From: an uncultured bacterium
GTDB taxonomy: Bacteria > CALINM01
Direction of reading: 5' to 3'
Assembly (NCBI GenBank): GCA_938045315.1
Contig: CALINM010000081.1
Span: forward strand, 1 to 14,603
Length of the DNA stretch: 14,603 bases
Below, one piece after another: positions 6,830 to 14,313 of this stretch; the stretch's first letter is position 1, and every line of letters starts with the position of its first letter. Position numbers and translations under genes: made by a program. A model generated the notes under the pieces. It did no database searches. It had not been told where the DNA came from and saw only the letters and a program-made list of their open reading frames with translations.

Positions 6830-7993
6830 TTAAAAACTTACCCTTTCAATCCTATCAAGGGCTTCGAGCAACTTTTCTTTATCCACCGTTAAAGCTATTC
6901 TAAAATATCCTTCTCCATGGGAACCAAAACCCACCCCTGGGGTAAGAACAACACCAGTTTCTTCAAGTATTTTCCCGCAGAAGGTTCTTGAATCAATATT
7001 ATTAGGAGTCTTTACCCATACATAAAAGGTAGCCTGAGGATAAAAAACATCGTACCCAAGACTCTGCAATTTTTGCACAACTAAATCACGCCTTTCTTTA
7101 TATATACTTCTATATTTATTTACGATACTCTGATCACCCGATAATGCTTCTATACCAGCTTCTTGAACTGCCTGAAAGATACCAGAGTCAACATTAGTTT
7201 TGATCTTCCCAAGACCCTCAATAATAGATTTGTTCCCCACTGCAAAGCCAATTCTCCATCCCGTCATGCTGTAAGTTTTTGATAATGAATGCATCTCTAT
7301 AGCAACATCCCTGGCTCCATCTACATTAAAAATACTAATTGGCGGCTCTTCATAAAAAAGCTCAGAATATGCCATATCATGGCACACTATAAACTTATAT
7401 TTATGGGCTAAATCAACTACCTCTTGAAAAAAATTCTTATTTGCCATTGCAGATGTGGGATTATTGGGATAATTTATGTGCATCATTTTAGTTTTTTTCA
7501 GAACATCTTCAGGAATTGCTTTTAAATCGGGCAAAAAATTATTTTCCCTTTTCAAAGGCATTATGTAAGAAATACCACCTGCAAATATTGTCCCTATGTT
7601 ATAAACGGGATACCCAGGATCGGGTACCAAGACGTAATCACCGGGATTAACAAAAGCAAGGGGTATATGCGCTATCCCTTCTTTAGAACCAATAAGTGAT
7701 ACAACTTCATTTTCTGGATTAAATTCAACCCCAAATCTATTCTTAATCCATAAAGAAGCAGCCTTCCTGAACTCATATAAACCCTCATAATCAGGATATT
7801 TATGGTTCTTTGGATCTTCTGCAGCCCTCTTCAGTCTCTCTACTATATGATGTGGAGTGGGAAGATCTGGATCCCCTATCCCCAGGCTTATTATATTTAT
7901 TCCTTTAGATGCAACCTCCTTCTTCTTTCTATCAATTTCTGCAAAAAGATATGGTGGTAGTTTTTTCAGTCTCTCTGACTTTTCAAAATCCAT
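6830..7993 (-). CDS. dapL: LL-diaminopimelate aminotransferase
   Basis: 387 residues, a fold-type I PLP aminotransferase. It converts tetrahydrodipicolinate directly to LL-diaminopimelate using glutamate as amino donor. Motifs are PPYLFAEIDRKKKEV (13-27), IISLGIGDPDLPTP (34-47), IGSKEGI (101-107), MHINYPNNPTSA (171-182), HDMAYSELFY (205-214) and the PLP lysine K239 in SLSKTYSMTGWRIGF (236-250). The late E-G-Y-F-R-I-A-L carries the substrate-carboxylate arginine. The assignment to DapL rather than a generic aspartate aminotransferase rests on the PPYLFAEIDRKK/GIGDPDLPTP pattern and on the surrounding dapA, dapB, dapF and lysA. The start ATG has a strong AAAGGAG at 8000-8006 with 6-base spacing, overlapping the stop of the FAH-family gene. 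Its presence explains why no dapC, dapD or dapE is needed. Confidence 0.93.
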   Translation of the reverse strand: MDFEKSERLKKLPPYLFAEIDRKKKEVASKGINIISLGIGDPDLPTPHHIVERLKRAAEDPKNHKYPDYEGLYEFRKAASLWIKNRFGVEFNPENEVVSLIGSKEGIAHIPLAFVNPGDYVLVPDPGYPVYNIGTIFAGGISYIMPLKRENNFLPDLKAIPEDVLKKTKMMHINYPNNPTSAMANKNFFQEVVDLAHKYKFIVCHDMAYSELFYEEPPISIFNVDGARDVAIEMHSLSKTYSMTGWRIGFAVGNKSIIEGLGKIKTNVDSGIFQAVQEAGIEALSGDQSIVNKYRSIYKERRDLVVQKLQSLGYDVFYPQATFYVWVKTPNNIDSRTFCGKILEETGVVLTPGVGFGSHGEGYFRIALTVDKEKLLEALDRIERVSF

Positions 7994-8006
7994 ACCAATC
8001 TCCTTT

Positions 8007-8768
8007 CTACGATTTTTTTACAAAATTTGTAAGGATACCTATATTTTCTATCTTTATCTCCACTTTATCACCATCTTTTAAAGGACCTATACCTGCTGGT
8101 GTTCCTGTAGCAATAACATCACCGGGAAGCAAAGTCATAATTCCACTTATAAAAGACACCAGTTTTTCGATTGAAAAAATTAAATCACATGTATTACCCT
8201 CCTGAACCACTTCACCATTGAGAATGGTAAATATGTTAAGGGATTTAGGATTACACTCCGTTTCGATCCATGGACCCATGGGAGCAAAGGTATCGTAACT
8301 TTTAGCTCGCGTCCATTGTCCATCCTTTTTCTGATTATATCTCTCTGTAACATCATTAAAACATGTATAGCCCAGAATATATCTATTTGAATCATCTTCC
8401 CTTACATTTTTCGCTTTTTTTCCAATTACAACAGCAAGTTCACATTCGTAATCAACCCTTCTATAATGTTTTGGCAGGATTATGTAATCCCCATGACCTA
8501 TAACCGCTGTTGAGGGCTTTAAAAAAATTATGGGCTCGTCGGGTAAAGGTATTTTCATCTCTTCAGCATGGCTTTTATAATTTAATCCTACTGCAACGAT
8601 TTTTGAAGGTTTTGCAGGTGGCAATAATTCAACTTCATCCAGTTTTATTATTTCTTTTGTTTTTTCGATAAAGTCATTTATAAAGGGGTCAGTAATTGTA
8701 TGAAAATACGTCTCTTCAATGATGCCAAATTTTTCTACCCCCCTGTGATTGGCCCTTGCAATCTTCAT
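8007..8768 (-). CDS. Fumarylacetoacetate hydrolase (FAH)-family enzyme
   Basis: 253 residues, typical of the single-domain FAHD1/YcgM-like group that acts on acylpyruvates, oxaloacetate or related 2-oxo acids with Mg2+ or Mn2+. Visible are [12 protein letters not shown] (60-71), [17 protein letters not shown] (78-94), [12 protein letters not shown] (105-116), [11 protein letters not shown] (133-143), [12 protein letters not shown] (156-167) and [16 protein letters not shown] near the C-terminus. E108, E110 and D139 are the expected metal ligands. The family is over-annotated, and hydrolase, decarboxylase, tautomerase and hydratase activities all occur, so the substrate is open. It sits 1 bp after dapB and 13 bp before dapL, within the lysine cluster, which suggests a link to aspartate/oxaloacetate or pyruvate metabolism. 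GGGA seven bases upstream is the likely ribosome binding site. Confidence 0.92.
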   Translation of the reverse strand: MKIARANHRGVEKFGIIEETYFHTITDPFINDFIEKTKEIIKLDEVELLPPAKPSKIVAVGLNYKSHAEEMKIPLPDEPIIFLKPSTAVIGHGDYIILPKHYRRVDYECELAVVIGKKAKNVREDDSNRYILGYTCFNDVTERYNQKKDGQWTRAKSYDTFAPMGPWIETECNPKSLNIFTILNGEVVQEGNTCDLIFSIEKLVSFISGIMTLLPGDVIATGTPAGIGPLKDGDKVEIKIENIGILTNFVKKS

Positions 8769-8769
8769 A

Positions 8770-9564
8770 TTACAGTCCCAGAACTTCCTTCATGCCATAT
8801 AAACCGGGTTCTTTACCATAAACCCATTTTACAGCCCTTAAAGCACCCCTTGCAAAATTTTCTCTGCTGTGTGCCCTATGAATAAGCTCAATTCTCTCAC
8901 CCATGCCACCAAATATAACTGTATGCTCTCCTACAACATCGCCAGCCCTTAAAGTTTGCATGCCAATCTCCTGTTTCTTTCTTTCACCAATTATACCCTT
9001 CCTTTCAAAGACAGCTGATTTATGATAATCACGACCTAAAGCTTCAGCAACTACCTGACCCAGCTTGACTGCAGTTCCACTGGGAGCATCTTTCTTCATC
9101 CTATGATGGATTTCCAGTATTTCTACATCATAATCATCCCCAAGAATTTTAGCTGTCTCATAAGCGAGTTTAAATAGAAGATTTACACCCAGACTCATAT
9201 TTGGACTCATCACACAGGGAAAATATTTGGTACAATCTTTTATAAATTCAACCTGATCCTGATCAAAACCAGTAGTACCAATAACCATTGGAAAGCCTAT
9301 TTCTTTAGCAAGCTTTACATTATTAAGTGTAGAATATATATGCGTAAAATCAACAACTACTGCGTCCTTTACAGCCACCTCTCTTAATGAGGAAGATATT
9401 TTAATACCCTGATTTCCTCCAAACTTTGAAACATCCTCACCTATAAAGGGACTATCAGATCTCTCTACAGCTCCCACAAGTTTTAAATCTGAATCTTCTT
9501 TTACCAATCTAAGAATGGTACTCCCCATTCTTCCTGCAGCACCAAGAACAATAACTTTGATCAC
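8770..9564 (-). CDS. dapB: 4-hydroxy-tetrahydrodipicolinate reductase
   Basis: 264 residues. DapB reduces the DapA product to tetrahydrodipicolinate with NAD(P)H. The N-terminal Rossmann motif G-A-A-G-R-M-G is at 8-14, VIGTTGF at 94-100, and [12 protein letters not shown] at 120-131. The substrate-binding signature [15 protein letters not shown] (151-165) holds the catalytic His pair and Lys. [20 protein letters not shown] and [17 protein letters not shown] follow, as in other DapB proteins. The start is GTG at 9562-9564, supported by AAGGAG seven bases upstream; this Shine-Dalgarno overlaps the 3' end of dapA. It is flanked by dapA (11 bp) and the FAH-family gene (1 bp). Confidence 0.96.
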   Translation of the reverse strand: MIKVIVLGAAGRMGSTILRLVKEDSDLKLVGAVERSDSPFIGEDVSKFGGNQGIKISSSLREVAVKDAVVVDFTHIYSTLNNVKLAKEIGFPMVIGTTGFDQDQVEFIKDCTKYFPCVMSPNMSLGVNLLFKLAYETAKILGDDYDVEILEIHHRMKKDAPSGTAVKLGQVVAEALGRDYHKSAVFERKGIIGERKKQEIGMQTLRAGDVVGEHTVIFGGMGERIELIHRAHSRENFARGALRAVKWVYGKEPGLYGMKEVLGL

Positions 9565-9575
9565 CTTATTACTCC

Positions 9576-10451
9576 TTATTTAACTAATTTATACTTCTTA
9601 AGAACAGCTTTAAGTTTATTTAAATTTGATTCTGTCATTTCACATAAGGGTAGTCTAACTTCAGGATCTATCATTTTCATCATTCCCATAGCTGTCTTTA
9701 CTGGAACTGGATTGGTCTCAATAAACAATGCTTTCATGAAATCATAGTATTCGTAATGAATTTTTCTTGCCTCATCAACTCTTTTATTCAAGTAAAGAGA
9801 AACCATTTTTGCAATCTTATCGGGTATAATGTTAGAAGCAACAGAAATAACTCCTTTACCACCCAAAGAAAGCATAGGTAAAGTTAGAGAGTCATCACCA
9901 GAAAGCACAACAAAATCTTTATCTATATTCTTTATAATTTCTGTAACTTGTTCTAAACTACCTGAGGCCTCTTTAATACCAACAATATTGGGAATTTTAG
10001 ATAACCTAACAACTGTTTCAGGTGACATATTAATACCCGTTCTTCCAGGTATATTGTAAAGTATTATAGGGATATTCACTGCTTCTGCTACTTTCTTAAA
10101 GTGTCTGTATAAGCCTTCCTGTGATGGTTTGTTATAGTAAGGACAAACTAGCAATGCACCATCGGCACCAACTTTTTTTGCAAACTCCGTTAATTCGATA
10201 GCTTCTTCTGTGCTATTTGCACCGGTTCCTGCAATAACAGGTACTCGCTTTTTAACATATTTTACAGTCAACTCTATTACCTTTTTGTGTTCTTCATATG
10301 ACAATGTTGGTGCCTCCCCTGTAGTCCCACAGGGAACGATACCATTAACACCCTTCTCTATCTGAAATTCAATAAGTTTCTTAAGGGCATTTGTATCTAA
10401 TTCACCCCTTTTAAATGGTGTAACTAACGCTGTAATTGCTCCTTCAAACAT
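9576..10451 (-). CDS. dapA: 4-hydroxy-tetrahydrodipicolinate synthase
   Basis: 291 residues, standard length. DapA condenses pyruvate with aspartate semialdehyde, the first committed step to diaminopimelate and lysine. The TIM-barrel signatures are all present: ALVTPFKRGELD (8-19), VPCGTTGEAPTLS (39-51), CPYYNKPSQEGLYRHF (103-118), LYNIPGRTGINM (131-142) with catalytic Y132 and R137, and the Schiff-base lysine K160 in IVGIKEASG (156-164). The ATG at 10449-10451 has a strong TAGGAGG with 6-base spacing, overlapping the dapF stop codon. It follows dapF by 9 bp. Confidence 0.97.
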   Translation of the reverse strand: MFEGAITALVTPFKRGELDTNALKKLIEFQIEKGVNGIVPCGTTGEAPTLSYEEHKKVIELTVKYVKKRVPVIAGTGANSTEEAIELTEFAKKVGADGALLVCPYYNKPSQEGLYRHFKKVAEAVNIPIILYNIPGRTGINMSPETVVRLSKIPNIVGIKEASGSLEQVTEIIKNIDKDFVVLSGDDSLTLPMLSLGGKGVISVASNIIPDKIAKMVSLYLNKRVDEARKIHYEYYDFMKALFIETNPVPVKTAMGMMKMIDPEVRLPLCEMTESNLNKLKAVLKKYKLVK

Positions 10452-10460
10452 AATTGCCTC

Positions 10461-11294
10461 CTACCCCGGAATTATTTCATCGAGGTAAATATATCCTTCA
10501 CATATTATTTTTACCGCACCTTCAAGATAAACATCTTTAAAGTTCTCCTTTTCAAGTTTAAAATAAATATAAAGTTTTTCGCCACCTGTAGTTATTACTT
10601 CTACCGGTGATTCAACTTTTCTTAGATAACCACATACGAGTGCCGATGCTGATGCACCAGTACCACAGGCAAGAGTTTCGTCTTCAACACCTCTTTCATA
10701 GGTACGCACTTTTATTGAATTTTTACCTGCTGGACTAACAAAATTTACATTTGTACCAGCTGGACTGAATCTATCGTGATATCTTATTTTCCTGCCCAAT
10801 TCTTTTACAGGCACATTTTCGAGATTATCTTCATAGTAAATCACAAAATGGGGAACACCAGTATTTATAAAATTACCTTTTATAATGTCCCCGTCCACGT
10901 ATATATCCATATGGGGTATAAAGTTAGCTGGATCGGAAAGCCTGATTTTAACAAGGCCGTCCCTAACCTGGGCATGTATCACACCTGCTAAGGTCATGAA
11001 AGAGATGTCATTTTTGCCTGTCATCAAAGAGTATAGTCTTGCTGCACATCGAGAACCATTACCACACATCTCAGCCACACTTCCATCGGCATTGAAAAAA
11101 TCCCATCTAAAATCCATTCCTTCGTATTTATTTAGAACTATTAATCCATCTGCACCAACACCATTATTTCTGTTACAAACATAGGGAGTCATTTTTTTGA
11201 AAAAATCAAAATCATAATTGCCATCAAAGTTATTGATGATTATAAAATCATTACCAGAGCCTGTTAATTTATGAAAATAGAGTTTTTTTCTCAT
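10461..11294 (-). CDS. dapF: Diaminopimelate epimerase
   Basis: 277 residues, usual length. DapF interconverts LL- and meso-diaminopimelate, giving the peptidoglycan precursor and the lysine precursor, without a cofactor. The two pseudo-symmetric halves each supply one catalytic cysteine: C77 in N-A-D-G-S-V-A-E-M-C-G-N-G (68-80) and C210 in DETLACGTGASA (205-216). FHKLTGSGNDFI (7-18) at the start, N-N-G-V-G-A-D-G (43-50) and the S-P-A-G-T-N-V-N-F block (177-185) are also conserved. It starts 3 bp after the lysA stop with only a weak Shine-Dalgarno, consistent with translational coupling. The gene seems intact. Confidence 0.97.
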   Translation of the reverse strand: MRKKLYFHKLTGSGNDFIIINNFDGNYDFDFFKKMTPYVCNRNNGVGADGLIVLNKYEGMDFRWDFFNADGSVAEMCGNGSRCAARLYSLMTGKNDISFMTLAGVIHAQVRDGLVKIRLSDPANFIPHMDIYVDGDIIKGNFINTGVPHFVIYYEDNLENVPVKELGRKIRYHDRFSPAGTNVNFVSPAGKNSIKVRTYERGVEDETLACGTGASASALVCGYLRKVESPVEVITTGGEKLYIYFKLEKENFKDVYLEGAVKIICEGYIYLDEIIPG

Positions 11295-11297
11295 AGA

Positions 11298-12557
11298 CTA
11301 CTCAACCTTTATTTGGGGTATTATTTCTTTTGAAACCAGATCTTCTAATGTATCCCTTTCTCTGATGCAAAAATACTCATCTTTATACACGAGCACTTCA
11401 GCAGGTTTTAGTCTTGAGTTATAATTTGAAGACATACTAAAACCATATGCCCCTGCACTCATTACACAAAGTATGTCACCCTTTTCCGGCTCAGTAATAG
11501 TCCTGTTTTTTGCTAAATAGTCAGTAGATTCGCAAACGGGGCCTACTATATCTACCTCGATATTATTACCCTCTTTTTTATTAACGGGAACTATACTATG
11601 ATATGAACCATACAGTGCTGGCCTTGCAAGGTCGTTCATTGCTGCATCAACAATGACAAAATTTTTTTCCCTTGTGTCCTTTCTGTATAAAACCTTTGTT
11701 AGCAGAACTCCTGCATTACCAACTATAACCCTCCCGGGCTCAAAAATCAGGGTTTTATTAGTATTTTTGAAGTATTTCAAGATTGACTCACCATACTCAT
11801 TTGGATGTGCAGGTTCTTCATCTTTATAAGTAATACCTAAACCGCCTCCCAGATCAACATATTTTATATTAATCCCAAGTTTTTCTATTATATCAATCAG
11901 ATTTAACATTTTTTCTACAGCTTCATTAAATGGTCCTAATTGTGTAATTTGAGAACCTATATGACAATCGATGCCAATAACTTCTACATTTTCTAATTCC
12001 AACGCTTTTTTATATACATCAATAACCCTATCATGGGGAATGCCAAACTTATTCTTCTTTAGGCCCGTTGATATATAAGGGTGTGTAAGGGGATTAACAT
12101 CGGGATTAACCCTGAAAGCAATTGGAGCTTTTTTACCTAATCTTTGAGCCACTTTATCAATTGTTATTAATTCTAATTCTGACTCCACATTAAACATCAA
12201 AATTCCTGCTATAAGAGCCATTTCTATCTCATCTTCTGTTTTTCCAACTCCAGAAAATACTATTTTTGATGGATCTGCCCCTGCTTTAATTGCCCTGTAT
12301 AGTTCTCCTTTTGATACAATGTCGAAACCGCTCCCTGATTGAACTAATAAATTCAAAATAGCAATATTGCTATTTGCCTTTACAGAATAGCATATTAAAT
12401 GGTCATGTTTTTTAAAAGCATTATCAAAGGCATGAAAGTGCCTTAAAATTGTTTTACCACTGTATACATAAAGAGGTGTACCAAACTTAACAGCAAGCTC
12501 GTTTAAAGAAATATCCTCACAATATAATTCGTCTCCTCGATAATTAAAATAGTTCAC
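11298..12557 (-). CDS. lysA: Diaminopimelate decarboxylase
   Basis: 419 residues. LysA decarboxylates meso-diaminopimelate to L-lysine, the last step. It is a fold-type III PLP enzyme: K60 in CYSVKANSN (56-64) binds PLP, GSGFDIVSKGEL (75-86) follows, H199-I-G-S-Q lies in the barrel, D-L-G-G-G-L-G at 235-241 and E-P-G-R at 273-276 hold the phosphate. C342 in GPVCESTDYLA (339-349) is the active-site residue supplied by the partner subunit of the dimer, and MSAGAYGFSMSS with Y371 closes the site. The GTG start at 12555-12557 has AGGAGG nine bases upstream. As the first gene after the divergent promoter region it heads the apparent operon. Confidence 0.97.
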   Translation of the reverse strand: MNYFNYRGDELYCEDISLNELAVKFGTPLYVYSGKTILRHFHAFDNAFKKHDHLICYSVKANSNIAILNLLVQSGSGFDIVSKGELYRAIKAGADPSKIVFSGVGKTEDEIEMALIAGILMFNVESELELITIDKVAQRLGKKAPIAFRVNPDVNPLTHPYISTGLKKNKFGIPHDRVIDVYKKALELENVEVIGIDCHIGSQITQLGPFNEAVEKMLNLIDIIEKLGINIKYVDLGGGLGITYKDEEPAHPNEYGESILKYFKNTNKTLIFEPGRVIVGNAGVLLTKVLYRKDTREKNFVIVDAAMNDLARPALYGSYHSIVPVNKKEGNNIEVDIVGPVCESTDYLAKNRTITEPEKGDILCVMSAGAYGFSMSSNYNSRLKPAEVLVYKDEYFCIRERDTLEDLVSKEIIPQIKVE

Positions 12558-12571
12558 CCAAAAAGACCTCC
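12558..12571 (-). promoter_or_regulatory. Ribosome binding site deciding the GTG start of lysA
   Basis: The minus strand reads GAGGAGGTCTTTTTGG immediately before GTG 12557. A near-perfect AGGAGG at nine bases supports GTG, since no ATG lies at a suitable distance. Confidence 0.75.
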
Positions 12572-12591
12572 TCTATAACAGATGATTGCTT

Positions 12592-12621
12592 ATTTTAAAA
12601 AATATTGCATCGAAAAATCAA
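12592..12621 (-). promoter_or_regulatory. Predicted sigma70-type promoter for the lysA operon
   Basis: On the minus strand a -35 TTGATT (12616-12621) and a -10 TAAAAT (12592-12597) are separated by 18 bp. They lie about 35 bp upstream of the lysA start, leaving a short leader. No lysine riboswitch fits in so short a leader. Hexamer matching in AT-rich DNA is permissive, so the call is moderate. Confidence 0.55.
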
Positions 12622-12630
12622 TAAAATTAG

Positions 12631-12659
12631 TTGTTAAATGGATTGATATAACATATAAT
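12631..12659 (+). promoter_or_regulatory. Predicted sigma70-type promoter for the YchF-like gene
   Basis: A -35 TTGTTA (12631-12636) and a perfect -10 TATAAT (12654-12659) are separated by exactly 17 bp. Transcription would begin near 12666, about 28 bp before the GTG start, with GGGAG at 12681-12685 as ribosome binding site. It lies back to back with the lysA promoter, only 9 bp between the two -35 boxes. Confidence 0.65.
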
Positions 12660-12693
12660 CAACGATTGATTTTGCTGACAGGGAGAAATTTAA

Positions 12694-13776
12694 GTGAAAG
12701 CTTGTTTGACAGGTTTTGAAAAAACAGGAAAAACAACCCTATTTAATGCAATAACTGGTTTAAATATAACCATCAATTCAGGACAGACACCAGAGAATAC
12801 CATTCACGAAGGTGTTGCAATAGTTGAAGATCCAAGAGTTAGAAATCTTTCTGAAATATTTAAGCCCAAAAAAACTACTTATGCAACAATTAGATACATT
12901 GATCTAACAGGTATTTCAAAAAATGATCAACAGCGAAATCAAAAAATATTTGAAAATATAAAAGATGCTGAAGTTTTAATACACATTATCAGGGCGTTTG
13001 ATGATGTATCCACCCCACATCCCATAGGTGAGATTAATGTAGAAAGGGATATCAAACTTTTTGAAAGTGAGCTTTTGTTATATGATTATGTCTTATTAGA
13101 AAAGAGAATAGAAAGAATCAAAAATAATTTGAAAAGGGGATTAAAGGAAAATCAAAAGGAACTCGAACTCTTCGAAAATATGAAAGCATTTTTAGATGAT
13201 GAAAAGCCTCTAAGAGAGTTTAACTTTTCTATAGAGGATTACAAAATCTTACTACCCTATAAGTTTATAACAATTAAACCCATAATACATGTAGTAAATT
13301 ATGGAGAGAGTTATTTAAACAGATTTTCTACGTTTGATAGCAAATTATTGAACTTATACAATAAACCTAAAAGATCCTCTATAATTTCTTTATGTGCCAC
13401 ACTGGAAAGAGAAATATCAGAATTACCCATGGAAGAAAGAGAGGAGTTCCTCAAAGAACTAAATATTCAAGAACCAGCATTTAATCTCTTAATTAGAGAA
13501 TCTTACAGTTTATTGGGTTTTATATCCTTCTTCACTGTGGGAGAAGATGAAGTAAGAGCATGGACAATAAAAAGAGGTATGACTGCAAAAGAAGCGGGGG
13601 GAAAGATTCACTCTCATATCGAAAAAGGGTTTATAAGGGCTGAAGTTGTATCATATAAAGATTTTGTAGAAGCGGGGAGCTTAAAGGTTGCAAAAGATAA
13701 GGGGTTACTACGTCTCGAGGGAAAAACTTATATTGTTGAAGATGGTGACATAATGAATTTCAGGTTTAATGTTTGA
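12694..13776 (+). CDS. Divergent YchF/OLA1-family P-loop NTPase with TGS domain
   Basis: 360 residues, near the 363 of canonical YchF. The C-terminal TGS region is very YchF-like: SLLGFISFFTVGEDEVRAW (272-290), then TIKRGMTAKEAGGKIHSHIE, KGFIRAEVVSYKDFVEAGS and a closing YIVEDGDIMNFRFNV. The N-terminal G domain departs from YchF: the P-loop is GFEKTGKT (7-14), not GxPNVGKS, and the G3 region reads Y-I-D-L-T-G-I-S-K (68-76) without the G-A-S-K-G-E-G-L-G-N switch that normally follows. V-V-N-Y-G-E (200-205) retains the NxxE form of the G4 motif, which in YchF shifts specificity from GTP to ATP. A charged coiled-coil-like insert spans about 125-170. I infer a ribosome- or stress-associated ATPase paralogue rather than YchF itself. 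GTG start with GGGAG eight bases upstream. The gene is monocistronic and its end converges within 1 bp of the cytochrome gene. Confidence 0.82.
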   Translation: MKACLTGFEKTGKTTLFNAITGLNITINSGQTPENTIHEGVAIVEDPRVRNLSEIFKPKKTTYATIRYIDLTGISKNDQQRNQKIFENIKDAEVLIHIIRAFDDVSTPHPIGEINVERDIKLFESELLLYDYVLLEKRIERIKNNLKRGLKENQKELELFENMKAFLDDEKPLREFNFSIEDYKILLPYKFITIKPIIHVVNYGESYLNRFSTFDSKLLNLYNKPKRSSIISLCATLEREISELPMEEREEFLKELNIQEPAFNLLIRESYSLLGFISFFTVGEDEVRAWTIKRGMTAKEAGGKIHSHIEKGFIRAEVVSYKDFVEAGSLKVAKDKGLLRLEGKTYIVEDGDIMNFRFNV

Positions 13777-13777
13777 A

Positions 13778-14311
13778 TTAGTTTGCCTTTTCAAAGACAA
13801 ACTTTACATAATGACAGTAATCACACTTTTTAATATCTCTTTCTTTTATATGACAATCACCTGTAAAACAACCTGTCATAGTAGGTCTATTGGTGGCATA
13901 GCTACCAATATCATGCGCTAAACCGCCATGACACTCTAAACATTTCATAGAAGCTTTTACACCATCTAAATGAACTTTATGATCCATTTTTATAATTTTC
14001 TTACCTTTAATCTCCTTTCTTTCCTTAATTTCTCTATGACAACTTTCGCACTTGCTGTTCATTATTTTAGAATCACTGGTAAAATGCTTGGATAGGGATA
14101 GGGATGATAAATCATGACAATCTATACAATCAGAATTTTTAGTATTGTGAATAAAAGATGTAGAAAATAGTCTGGCTTCCTTGAAATGGCAAATACCACA
14201 ATACATAGTTGAAACTGTAGTAGTCCTTACCAACCAAAAAATTGTAAAAAAGATTACAATTACAACGAAAACTAAGGGAAAAACATATTTCTTTAAATCT
14301 TTAGCTTCCAT
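13778..14311 (-). CDS. Membrane-anchored multihaem c-type cytochrome
   Basis: 177 residues. One N-terminal membrane segment at about residues 10-28 is followed at once by a haem-binding C-G-I-C-H (38-42), as in NapC/NirT/NrfH-type quinol dehydrogenases. Further motifs are C-I-D-C-H (62-66), C-E-S-C-H (88-92), C-L-E-C-H (124-128), an unusual C-F-T-G-D-C-H (CX4CH, 148-154) and C-D-Y-C-H (163-167). Up to six haems could therefore be attached on the periplasmic face. Spare histidines (H55, H76, H111, H114, H133) could serve as distal ligands. It probably passes electrons between quinone and a periplasmic partner, but no terminal reductase is visible. AAAGGA precedes the ATG, just after the stop of the upstream partial gene (2 bp gap). 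The 3' end is 1 bp from the YchF-like stop, with no terminator hairpin between them. Confidence 0.88.
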   Translation of the reverse strand: MEAKDLKKYVFPLVFVVIVIFFTIFWLVRTTTVSTMYCGICHFKEARLFSTSFIHNTKNSDCIDCHDLSSLSLSKHFTSDSKIMNSKCESCHREIKERKEIKGKKIIKMDHKVHLDGVKASMKCLECHGGLAHDIGSYATNRPTMTGCFTGDCHIKERDIKKCDYCHYVKFVFEKAN

Positions 14312-14313
14312 AA

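Noticed and set aside
7857-8205. Plus-strand open frames opposite dapL and the FAH-family gene
   Set aside because: They lie entirely antisense to two strongly supported enzymes, have low-complexity phenylalanine/serine-rich translations and no ribosome binding site.
10776-11184. Plus-strand open frames opposite dapF
   Set aside because: Shadows of the conserved DapF coding sequence; no independent coding signal.
12558-12693. Lysine riboswitch upstream of lysA
   Set aside because: The leader between the predicted promoter and the start is far too short for an L-box aptamer and shows none of its conserved stems.
13774-13790. Bidirectional terminator between the convergent YchF-like and cytochrome genes
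   Set aside because: The stop codons are 1 bp apart and I see no GC-rich hairpin followed by a T tract there.
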